A stretch of DNA of 64,000 bases from Ottelia alismoides (Eukaryota; Streptophyta; Magnoliopsida; Alismatales; Hydrocharitaceae): the NCBI GenBank assembly GCA_037367405.1, contig JAZKJV010006035.1, positions 310,001 through 374,000 on the forward strand. Direction: 5' to 3'. The translations under genes were made by a program, and so were the position numbers. The notes under the pieces are model-generated. The model was not told the DNA's origin, made no database searches, and saw nothing but the letters and a program-made list of their open reading frames with translations. This document shows, piece by piece, positions 53,730-64,000 of the stretch (its first letter is position 1; every line of letters starts with the position of its first letter).

Positions 53730-56101
53730 TGTAATATTCGTTTTGTACACTATGCCTTTGAATGTTATCAAGTGTTGTTTCAAGGAAATATTGGATTGAT
53801 AGTGTTCATACTTTACAGATACCATAGTCAATAGATTCGCCTTGATGCAATGATTTCATTGAAACTTATTGTGTTTATATCAGAGACCATCTTGTATAAA
53901 AATGGACTTCAAAATGTTCTCTGAATTGTGTAGCATCTCAAAACATAGTACCACATCTACTAATCTGGAATTTTGGTAGTACCTTATAAGTAGTAGAAAC
54001 CACTACTTGCATAGTGCCCATAATGTTATAGATTTTATACTCATTATCCATAATCACATCATTAAGACTAATTAAGCATGATTTGTGCTAATTACCCGTC
54101 ATTAGTGATAATTAAGAGTCATTAGCATAGATTTACCCTCAATAGCCATAATCACATCATTAAGATTAATTAAGCATGATTAGTGCTAATTACACGTCAC
54201 TAGTGATAATTAAGCGTCATTAGCAAAAGTAGGGCACATGGAGAGGAAATCATGAGACACGTGTCGTTATATAGTCAGGACAAGTGTCAAAAACTCAATA
54301 GTGCCATGTGTCATCATCCTAAGACTAACACATGTCATGGTGTAGTCTCTTGCTTGGGCATCAAGTTATCTCGTTTAGAAGCCAAACCACTTGCTTGGGC
54401 AGCAAGTTATCTCGTGGATAAGCCAAACCTTGCTTGGGCAACAAGTTATCTCATGGATAAACCAAACCTATTACTTGAACAACAAGTTTTCTCATGAATA
54501 ATACATGTGGCAGGCCATGTGTCGTCATACATAGAAGAGAGGCAACATGTGGCTTAGAGGCTCCCTTACATGTTGACACATGTCACACATGTAAAGGTGG
54601 TAGAGGCCTATAAATACCCATGACCCCCCATACTCCTCCTCACTTCATCCCATGAGCATCTCTTCACCTTAGGACCGCAAGGCCGCCGAGGTTGTGGGAG
54701 GAGCACGAGAGGAGTCATGGCGAAGCCCTGTCGGTGATCGAGAGCGTTTTTGAAGCTGTAACGAAGTTCTGTCCGCGCCAAACCTTAGTATTCATTCTAA
54801 GATGGCTATAAAGGAGGTTTTCACTAAAGAAACGTTTTCGACCCAAGTTAGACAACAATCAGGTGAGGGATTCTCAAGCGCTATTTTAAAGCACTAGTCT
54901 TTAGCTTTTATGCATGGTTTTGAATAACAAGTATGAAATCGTGTTTTCTAGAGCTTTTACGTATGAATTTCAAGTACCATACGGTTGAGATGAAATCAGG
55001 GCTTTAGAATGTATTTCAGACATCGTTTCACGAGTTTTATCATGATAACACATTTTTAAGAATTTTGTTCTTGATTGGAACACGAGACATAAGTTTTACT
55101 ACTTAGATATGAGTTTTATGTGAAGAATTATGTTTTGCACGGTTACTATGCATTATGGATCGGTTTTCTAGTTCTTAATAAGTTCTAGTTGTCAGAATGT
55201 GTATGTTTTGTCAAGAGTGTTTTATGTTCATGAATTAGCTGTTATGAGCTTGAAATAGCAAGTTTACGGTTTATTAGTGACAAGAAAAGGATCAGAATCA
55301 GAAGATAAGCACCACAGTAGCTCTTTTATACAAATCATGGACTAGCCGTTAGATATGGTGATTTCATTAGATATGACCCTGAAACCGTCATTAGATATGG
55401 TAAACCATTAGATATGGTATCAAGAGGACTTTGGGTCCGCATTCTGTATACATATAGGCTTTGGGCCGTATGCAGGGTGTTTTTGATCTTTGGGACCGTC
55501 TGCGCATATGACTTAGCTTTGTTTCAGCGTTCATGAGTCAATAAATTAGCCACAGTGGTGATTAGTACAAACAGCATGATAGTGATGATTATGTTTCAAT
55601 TTATCTGCTTTTGAAGTAATTTCAGCTTTCAATTGCAAAACTAACATGTTGTTATATGTAATCTCTGTTATAAAGTCTCTTTCAAGCTATTTCACAGTAT
55701 TCAGCATATATTCTTGTCATGATGCGCATATTTCAGATTTTAGCTATATTTAAAAAGCTTGAGATCCTTTCACTGGGTCTAAGCTCATAAATGAGTTTAG
55801 ACTCATCCCTTTATATTATAAATATGTACAGATCAGCAGAATCACGAATAGCAGGGGAAAGGACCACTGATACACTTGGAGGAGGTGTCTTTTGCTTTTC
55901 GTTGTTTTTGTACTCTCTGGGTTATTTTGTAAGAAGTTGTAATATATAGAACTTGTGTAATACACTTCTTGGTGTTGTGAACTTGAAATACAAAGATGTT
56001 ATGTTTTTGAGATTGCCACATGTTTGCTTGAGGGAAAAAAACAGAAGAAGAAGAAAGATCTCTGTCGCGGCACGTTCCGGTTAGCGGGACGGGTCGTGAC
56101 A
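53730..56101 (+). repeat. Gypsy LTR4, solo LTR
   Basis: 2372 bp complete LTR ending GGTCGTGACA, flanked by perfect TSDs CACTT at 53725-53729 and 56102-56106. No PBS or internal sequence follows: the next bases are unique. It formed by recombination between LTRs at the original insertion site. Confidence 0.94.
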
Positions 56102-56106
56102 CACTT

Positions 56107-56640
56107 CATTCTAACGAGTACCTGATTAATGTCAACGGATGTAGCCTATCCACGATACATGATTAATGTCCTTTATGATGTACTCAGGAAGGCTGGGGTT
56201 TCTTCAAAGAAAAAAGCACCTGTGAATTTTTTGACTAATCCACAAGAGGGAAGATCCACACTCAGACCAGCAGATGTCTTAATTTTTGGACGGACTGAAG
56301 GAAAACATGCATGCGTTGATTTAAAAGGAGATTCTTCATTAGTTGGTCCGATAAAAGAGAATTTCATTGCAGGATGCGCTGCACAGAAAGCTGCCTCAGC
56401 TAAAGTTGTCAAACATGAGAAGGCTTGTATTGACAATCAACATATTTTCATCCCATTCGATTTTGACACTTTTGGTTTCTTGGCAACTGAAGCAATAGAG
56501 CTCCTTAAGAGGGTTATGCATAACAATGTTATGGTCCCCAGGTCTATGGATATTGTATTCCGAAGAATTGGTTTTGCCATTTAAAGGGATTGGAGGCACA
56601 ACTTGTTGTTCGTCACCCATCAGTCTCTATGTAATGATGA
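56107..56640 (+). pseudogene. Broken copy of a plant repeat-associated protein family
   Basis: Open frame 56129-56584 (151 aa) containing KKKAPVNFLTNPQEGRSTLR, PADVLIFGRTEGKHACVDLK, AASAKVVKHEKAC, FIPFDFDTFGFLATEAIELL and VVFRRIGFAI-like text. I recognise this pattern from many uncharacterised plant proteins scattered through genomes. Asp in PADV followed by CVDLK is reminiscent of a PD-(D/E)XK nuclease core, which is inference. After GFAI the frame is lost by a TAA and a one-base deletion; KGLEAQLVVRHPSVSM continues in another frame to about 56632. The 5' part is missing beyond the gypsy insertion. Confidence 0.6.
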
Positions 56641-56728
56641 TATATAGTATGTAGATGGTTCATTAGTAAAGAGATATTCCTAGTGAAAAGATGACATGTA
56701 AGAAAATGCAAACGATATGTCCAACTGT

Positions 56729-56752
56729 ATATATATATATATATATATATAT
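56729..56752. repeat. (AT)n microsatellite
   Basis: Uninterrupted TATATA run of about 24 bp. Confidence 0.9.
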
Positions 56753-57092
56753 GCATCTATTTCATATTCATAATGATAATGCTAGGACGTGAAGATCTAA
56801 ATGGTACGGAATGCATTTAGATAGAGATAAATAAACATAGATAAATAAACTAATAAGGATATATACAATTATGTGGATAATATAAACCATATGAATATAT
56901 GAAATTGGAAAGAATACAATAGAATACATATCCAATAATGATACATTTCATGTAGGTTCATCCTCATAACGAATCAGATACGGATAAACGAGATGTCAAT
57001 ATATATAAGTGGAGGAAAACATGACAAACGATATATAAGTATATATTTATATTCATAAATGATTGTATTAATTAACACTGCATTTGGTTATC

Positions 57093-57200
57093 GCGATGTG
57101 TGTGTGTGTGTGCGTGTGTGCGTGTGCGCATGGACGTGGGCACGTGCGTGCACACGTGGGCATGGGTGTGGGTACGGGCATGCGCACATATGTGGGTGGG
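57093..57200. repeat. GT/GC alternating purine-pyrimidine tract
   Basis: TGTGTGTGTGTGTGCGTGTG and similar, decaying into GTGGGCACGTGCGTGCACAC. Such alternation can adopt Z-DNA. The His-rich minus ORF over it is an artefact. Confidence 0.8.
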
Positions 57201-60098
57201 TGCGAGCGTGTCTGTATATGCGTGAGTGCTCGTAACTGCTTATAACGGGGGCAGAGGGGGTTCGAGGGGGTGTCGTAGATTCTTTTTCTTTTCTGAGTTC
57301 ATGGAAAGTGTTTAGGTTCGAGTATTTAATTGTATTCATTATCAACATGTTTGGATGCCAAGATGTCTGCATATTGATTTGAATCATATCCGATTCATTA
57401 TCATATATGTTAATTCAAATTTCGACATCCATATATATTTCGATTTCAAAATGGATGCATATATGAGCCCTCTCATATATATAAATTTAATCTTATATAT
57501 ACAGTTTTGATTCTACTACTTTTCCTATCCAATTTGCATCAATTTCATACTGATATTCATTTTTAATGATTTGGAAATATATCTTTCATATTCACCGATA
57601 TTTATATTTGCATCCATATCTATATTTTTAAAATAGATAAGAATAATGTAACATCTATATTGATATTTGTATCTAACTATTTGCATTTTTGTGAATCCGC
57701 TTCCAATCGGGTACTCACGGGCACCCGTCGGGTTTTTATATGGGGCATGGGTCATGGCATAACGGATACCCGATCCATCATTTTTCAATGACTACCTGGG
57801 AGTTTAGGGTCAAAATGAATGGGTCAAGCCAAGCATTCATTGACCCAGATATTTTTGAACACCTCTAATCCCCTCCATCATCAGCATCTTCCATTAAAAA
57901 ATACAAATAACTACCACTTATTTAACAATCTTCTCTAAATAGCGCCCTTATCCCTCCTTATGCTCCCCTCCTACCACACAAAGAATAGCAAATACCTACT
58001 ACTTATCTCGCCTTATTCTTCCTTATACTCTACTCTACTTAGTCGTTTCTCCTTGTTTTGTTATTGAACATTTCTTTAGAGTCCATGCAATAATAGTTTT
58101 AAAAAGTATTCATTCATTACTAAAGAAATTGAACATGGACTTCAAGTTTTAAATCGACAAGCTTAATGTGTCGAACAAAGAACTTAACTTGCATTTATTT
58201 GATAAATGCTTGAATTCGATGAGATTACATGCGTGCATACATACATATATACACGTAAAAAAGTTTGGATGCAAAATAAAATTATGTTATCAACATGAGG
58301 CTTAATCCAAATTCAACTTGAATCAGTTCACGTACTTATAAATGTTTATCAAACTATCAAATGTTATTTTTAAACATTTTATTTCAATAAGTTTGATGTA
58401 AAACATGCTGGTCTACCAAACTGGATGTCTATTATGAGTTGTATGTACCCATATATCCCAATAAACCTGCTCCCAGTTATCTCGACAGACTGTCCAAGTT
58501 ATTAAGGGCTCATTTGGAAGCAAAGGTGGTGCAGGTTGGGTTGGGCTATTGGGTGTTTGGTGAAGGGGGTGTTCAGGTTATTGGGTTAGGTTAGGGTTGA
58601 AAGCCATCCGTCCGCCTCATGCAAGTTGCAAGCAGGGGCAGCATTAAAGTGTTGCAGCTTTACCTTTGGCCTTGCCAAAAGCCATGATTCCCGGCGATAG
58701 CTCCATGTTCCTCGCTTCCAAGCACAAGCAATTAGCAGCTACCGACAAGTCGTAGCCCCGCGCCAACGACACACATTGCATCAACCTCGAAGCGGAAGGG
58801 ACAACTCCATGGAAAGGCTGTATGATCAGTGCTCCTCACCCACTACACGCGACCACTCATCAGCATCTTCAACAGGACATCGAGCGACGAGGATGCAGGG
58901 CCACACCTCCTCGCGTGAGTCCACGGCCCCTCCCGCTTCCCTATGCCACTGAGGGGAGGGAGGAGAATATCCAAGGCAGAGGAGGAAAACTTCGTCTATA
59001 AATTGGTCGCGACGACCCTCTTTGCTTTGAAGGCGTTCGTGCGCAGCGGGTTCTCCATCAGCGTAAAGGACATATAAGTGATCGCGACGAGCATCCGGGT
59101 GTTACTTGGAAGGTATTCCATCGATGTTCAAGCTTTCCATTGTCCATAGATGTGTTGAGAACACCTTCGTGTAGTTATATCAAATTTCCATTCTCCGTCA
59201 TTTGAAGGCACATCTGCCATGCAAGTCGTCGCAATAACCTTATCAACAGATTTCTGTCATGTAATACTGAAGTGGAATTTTTAAATTCTGCGTTGTGAGA
59301 GATTTATGATACTCGATCCCGATGACTTTGTCATACCCTGTAGTTTAGTTCAATTCTGTTCAGTCAATACTGCATTGCGATGTTCCATTCAGTCCAATTT
59401 GTCATACACTGTAGTTTACTTTCGAGTAGAGCAGTTTCTCTGTTTGATAGAAAAATGTTGCGATTGCAGTTATATTATTCGAGCCATGTTACATTAAATT
59501 TCTAATATGCGAAGCAGAAGCGCGACCCATCCTAATGTTAGGAGACACAGTGAGTAATATCAGGTTGTAAGAAATTACAAACTGAAAATACGCCTGCATT
59601 TAGTGTTAAGTCCTGCACTATCAATTTTTTTCCTAGTTGCAAGTATTTGAATATCCTGTCCTGATGCTTTGTGGAGAGGACTCAACATCAATTTTATGAT
59701 GTCTTATGCGGGCTAACGACCTAGATACTCTGCATCTTTATATGAGCCCTTTAATCATGATATTATGCGGTCTAATGATTTGTCTCTGTTAATTGCGGGG
59801 CTCTATTCCCTCTAATCATGATATTTAGCGGTCTTGCTCTTTACAGTTTTTGCATAATTCATTGTTTTTGCTTTCCATAATCATTTGCTTGCGGGGTTGA
59901 AGTAGTATGACATGTCATGGGCTTTCATCTTCTGTGAGTGAGCAAATCACTTGGGGGATTCTGAAGTTTTTACCACCATCTGTTGCTATGTGGACAGGAA
60001 TTAGGGGTAGAGCCTGTTGCTATAGGGGTATGATTTGCCTTTAAGTCTTTGATGCTTTAAACGAGTACCTTACCATGAAATTTCCCCATCTCTAAAAT

Positions 60099-60494
60099 TT
60101 GAGAATGCATTTTCTCTTGATAAGATCAAGTGACATGTCTTGTGGTCATCCGTTTGGAGAGGGACTGGCAGAGGTCCCAAGTGAGGGCCCAATAAACCAT
60201 GCTGCAAGTTACGTCGCCCACTGGAATGCCTCATTAGACAGGTTCTTCGTCGACACTATATTAGAGCACGAGACTTCATGGGCTAGCAGCACATTCACAC
60301 TACCGGGATGGCATTCGATTGTGAGGAGTTTCAACGAAGTGAATGACCTTTGCTATACCAAGGTACAGCTTCAACATCGATGGAAAAATCTTAAGAAGGA
60401 CTACAGTACTTACCTCTACCTACGAAACTGTTGGACATGCGATTCCACGACGAGCCATTATGCAATAAATGTTATTGCAAATATCATTCCCTGA
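60099..60494 (+). CDS. Myb/SANT-like domain ORF (orphan or fragment)
   Basis: 131 aa. WNASLDRFFVDTILEHE, PGWHSIVRSFNEVNDLCYTK and QLQHRWKNLKKDYSTY form one Myb/SANT-like domain of the Myb_DNA-bind_3 type (residues about 42-110). That domain is found in plant L10-interacting MYB-like proteins and in proteins related to the Harbinger DNA-binding factor. The start could be ATG 60099, 60105 or 60138 (MSCGHPFGEG). The C-terminal half usual in the family is absent, so this is either a short gene, one exon of a larger gene, or a relic. Regulation and partners are unknown. Confidence 0.6.
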   Translation: MRMHFLLIRSSDMSCGHPFGEGLAEVPSEGPINHAASYVAHWNASLDRFFVDTILEHETSWASSTFTLPGWHSIVRSFNEVNDLCYTKVQLQHRWKNLKKDYSTYLYLRNCWTCDSTTSHYAINVIANIIP

Positions 60495-61118
60495 TCTGAA
60501 ATGAAGAACAACTAATTTGCATAATAAGTCCCTTAATACAATTAGGGTTATATACCACGGCCATCTTGATGATCATACATCTATTGATTCATTGATTGAA
60601 TCATAGAGGCTGATTCTTGGATGAATATCTAAGGAGTTAGATAGAGGACTCATCAAACATCATCAAATGATTGTTTAGTGATGATCTCCAGCCTGAGTAG
60701 TAGATGGCAATCCTTTCTCATTAGGCTGATATCTGACCGACCTCTTAATGCAGGTCCTCTGTATGGGAATAATGATTCGGAGGTGTCAGATTAGTTGAGT
60801 CAATGGGTTGACTTAACGAGATCGAGATAACCAAAGACCTATGTTGAATGCTGTCACAGCATAAGCACACATCCTCTGACCAGAGACAGATGTGTTGCTA
60901 TATGTCTGAGCGTGTACATTTGGCAGACCAATAGGTTGATGACCTAACCAAGGTCTATACACCGGCGAGCTGGTGTGCATGTAAGGACATATGAGTAAAC
61001 GATCTCTCAAAGGGATTATACAGGTTCACTTGTGAACCGGGAGACATGAGCTCACTCATGAGGTATTGGGACTGATCAAATTCCATGCATGGTCATCGTG
61101 CTTTGGAAGCATAACATG
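60495..61118. other. Unassigned sequence before the terminal LTR element
   Basis: No gene recognised. It may belong to the LTR that follows, because the 5' end of that LTR cannot be set without its partner. Confidence 0.35.
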
Positions 61119-64000
61119 AATTTGAAGGTAAGATATATGCTTTGGGAAAGCATATGATCTATACTAATTCCCATTGACCAAGATTGAGAAACTTAGTGAT
61201 CAAACCATGAAAATGACAGTATAAAAGTGATCTATGTCCTCAGAATGATCATAGGTCTTCTAGTATGCAGGATGTACATGTGTTGGGAATACCTGAGGGT
61301 GATGTGATCATAAATGATTGTATAACCATGACGCTTCCATTCCGAGGGAGTGATGAAATAGGTTTGGATTTTAGTGACTCCTCTCAGTAGAGAAGTGACC
61401 TAATCTTAGTCCATGTACTGGACATTGATCTGAATAAGATTTAGACACAATGAGAAGATTAGGTTTACGGTTTTGATTTAATCAAGCATCTATGGGAGGT
61501 CCCTAAGATCTGGATTTGAGATGTGATCTCAATATCCAAGTCACTATACGTGGAACAATACAATCGCCATGTCCTTATCTCCAAGTATCTGATGACAAAT
61601 CACATTATTCTTGAAAGTGTTCAAGAATAATTCCATAGATCTAAGCATTGAGAAATTGATAATTAAATGTAATTTAATTATCTTGATGTTTGTGGAAATT
61701 ATCCAATATAACTAAATGCGATTTAAATATTGTGGATAATTATAATGTGGATAGCAATATCCAATTATTCATAATATATTATAAATGTGATTTATAATGT
61801 ATTAGAGGGAGCTAATTATAATTTAGATTTGTCAATTAATTATTGATGTGTATTGGATACACATTGTGTAATTAATTGAATATGTAAATTATATTTTATT
61901 TTGGGTTGTGAATGTGATTCACAAAATTCCAATGGTAAGATTGCAATATTCTCAAAATTAATTGTGAATTATTTTTGAAGAATAAATCACAACAAAAGTT
62001 GCTGGAATAAATAATGGAGATATGCAATCTCATGAAATCTCATAAGATTGCCTCCAATTGGAAACAAGTGACCGTCCACCATGTTCCAATAGAAGATGCA
62101 ATCTCCATGACGATTGTCTCCCTTATTTGATTGATTTAATTTAGGATTGATTTGCATTTGATTTGTCAAATATATTTGATCTAAATTAAATCATTAGTTG
62201 TTGGTTTATTACCAACAATAATCTTGACCATTGGATTAAACATAAATCAATCTCATCCATTGATTTTATGTGTCCCATGGATTGAGATTTATGGATCCCA
62301 AAACCCTATAAATAGAGAGGTATACCATGCTCTCCAAGGCTATTCTTTTGAAGCACATCTCTCATTCTCTCTTTTCTCCCACACGTCAACTCTCTCTCCC
62401 TCTCTCCTTGGTGGCCGTCCACCAAACCCTAGAGGAGGAAGCCGTCGACGCCCTGCCACCGTGAAGTCGCTACGACGTTCTTCGGTTCTCCATCTTCTTG
62501 GAGTGCTACGCCCGCGAAGAAGACATTCGATCTCGTAGGATGTGATCATGAGTTCTCCGTGCTTGGATCAACTCGTTGGACTGCGAGGATCACACGACTC
62601 ATCCCCGCGCTCGCAAGCTTCTTCTCTCAGACTTGAGATAGGAGGTCTCTTTTCGTAGAGACTCGATCAACCATGCTTCAAGAGGTATTCCTTTATACTT
62701 GTTGTGGTTCTAGATGAAACGATTTGAGAATCGTTCTTGGATCATGTGGTTTTATCGCATGAAAATTTTTTAAATTCCGCTGCACAGAACATTAGTTCGA
62801 CTAGTCGTTCTTCGTCGTGTTCGATACGACGCTCATGCTTCTGTTATATGCTTGAGGATTAAACCATATCCTTCAAGTGGTATCAAAGTCTTAGGTCGAA
62901 GATTTTGGATACGATCCGCAAACCTAGGACAACTTGGGTTCGTTGAGGTCGCGAAAGTTTTTGTCGCATTTGTTTTTCGCACTTCTATTTAGTGAATAAA
63001 TTCGGAACTTTTTAAAATATTTAAACACGAATTAATCACTTGGATTTTGTTCCCCATTAAATAAGGAAATCATAGGATCTGAGTTTACGTAATTTGGATT
63101 CCGTTTGCTCGTGATATGGTTGTTTTAATGATCATGTATTCACTGTTGCGGGAACTGCGAATCTTAATATGATTAATGAGTTAATTACTGTTTTGATCTG
63201 CCTAGAAATGCGTGAAATATCACTTAGGTCCTGTCCTAAATCAAATTCGCAATCTTTAAAAATTGATTTTGTTTAGTTTGGATTTAAATTGATTGAGATA
63301 TGTTAATTTTAGTAAGTACGGGTCACTGCTGAAATTACAGTCCTAATCAAGAACCATGTGGTTGTCAATTAGTGAAATTAATTGTTAATTTCATTAAATA
63401 ATTATGGAAAATATTTGAGAAATATTGAATGATGATTATTTCCTTAATTGACTTGGCCCCAACCAATAAATTGATTAGATTTGATCTAGATCATAATTGG
63501 AAACACAATCATCAAAATCCTTGCTTGAATAGGATTGGGAATTTGTCTAGAAAATTTCCTTATAATAAAAAGTATTTTGATTATGACTATATGGTATATT
63601 TCAGTTGAAGAACCGATGATCATCTCAAGTACAAAGTGATTGACTCGGCATTATTTTTTTCCGAGGCGGATATGGTGTCTAGTCGGGGATCGCTGGGGTA
63701 GCAGATCGCACCGGTTGCGGTCCGTCCCACTCCTGTCGGTACTGGCCATGACAGCGGGTAGGGAACGAATGATGCTTGAGAGATCATGATGTATTTTTCT
63801 AATTATTAAAATTTGAATTAATACGTACTTTGAGATAATACCATATATTCAAGTAAAATCAAATTTGTTGATTAAGTTGGACTGATAATTAATTTAATAC
63901 GATTAAGTTAATTATATTCAAATTAAAAACACTCTATTATGAATAGATGTGTATTTCCCTTGGAAGAATTAATTATGTGAATATGATTCGTGATAATTAA
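61119..64000 (+). mobile_element. LTR retrotransposon 5' part, cut by window end
   Basis: A TATA box (TATAAATA, 62307-62314) and CT-rich leader with GGTGGCCGTCCACC precede CATATCCTTCA, a likely LTR end at 62875. PBS-like TGGTATCAAAGTC follows (62878-62890). TGAAGGTAAGATAT at 61119 could be the LTR start because it mirrors the end, but this is tentative. Downstream, 62890-64000 is non-coding leader with a GC-rich island at 63655-63765. The coding region and 3' LTR lie beyond the window. Confidence 0.55.

Larger units (their letters stand above)
56641..60098. other. Intergenic sequence with decayed repeats
   Basis: AT-rich. Contains an (AT)n tract (56729-56752), a GT-rich tract (57093-57200), and a hAT-like stretch near 57690-57870 with ACCCGTCGGGTTTTT and the end TTGAACACCTCTA. 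A GGTTGGGTTGGG MITE-like fragment lies at 58500-58620. 58620-59060 is GC-richer and could be the leader of the Myb/SANT ORF, but no exon can be assigned. Confidence 0.4.

Noticed and set aside
57088..57387. His/Thr-rich minus ORF
   Set aside because: Translation of the GT tract.

Overview
This is a transposon-rich piece of a flowering-plant nuclear genome. The evidence is spliced genes with GT-AG introns, a plant-type TMN (transmembrane nine) gene, a small oligosaccharyltransferase subunit gene, and typical angiosperm repeats: Ty1/copia and chromodomain Ty3/gypsy elements with initiator-Met tRNA primer sites, L1-like and RTE LINEs, an Au-type SINE, and hAT, Harbinger and Mutator-like MITEs. 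The very GC-rich start of the OST gene and the TE-filled giant intron would suit a monocot, but the species cannot be read from the sequence.

Layout. 1-2230: unassigned upstream sequence. 2344-28917 (+): a complete TMN-family gene of seven exons (637 aa predicted). Intron 1 (4.6 kb) holds a decayed GAGGCG-type hAT-like element. Intron 5 is 19,678 bp and is largely mobile DNA in two nests. The first is an L1-like LINE (8740-14397, minus) split by a young non-autonomous LTR retrotransposon (10428-12950), with an 884-bp hAT MITE (12970-13853) only 14 bp from that insertion's target-site duplication. The second is a decayed Ty1/copia element (17514-25052, minus) carrying a Harbinger-like MITE, a 213-bp hAT MITE made of CGATAT units, and an RTE LINE with a perfect 16-bp target-site duplication.

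28918-36150: intergenic, with a Mutator-like element with long inverted repeats and proline-rich cargo, and a tRNA-derived SINE (34384-34554) whose 3' end matches the RTE tail. 36154-40800 (minus): a complete four-exon gene for the OST5/TMEM258-type oligosaccharyltransferase subunit (77 aa predicted), absent from a simple ORF scan because its exons are tiny.

40818-56106: a compound structural variant. The OST gene's upstream flank (1.74 kb, two or three MITEs) is followed by a tandem Ty3/gypsy array LTR-INT-LTR-INT-partial LTR. A second copy of the same upstream flank follows, and then a solo LTR. The CACTT target-site duplication lies left of the first LTR and on both sides of the solo LTR. 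Both gypsy internal regions share the same deletion of gag, protease and most of RT, and share stop codons, so they come from one defective parent. The second flank copy begins 17 bp upstream of the OST start codon, so it is an orphan promoter region.

56107-64000: a broken copy of a plant protein family with a possible nuclease-like motif, simple repeats (AT and GT tracts), an orphan Myb/SANT-like ORF (60099-60494), and the 5' end of another LTR retrotransposon running out of the window. Apart from the two host genes, I see no conserved gene that is clearly functional. The interest lies in the transposon nesting and the recombination history.
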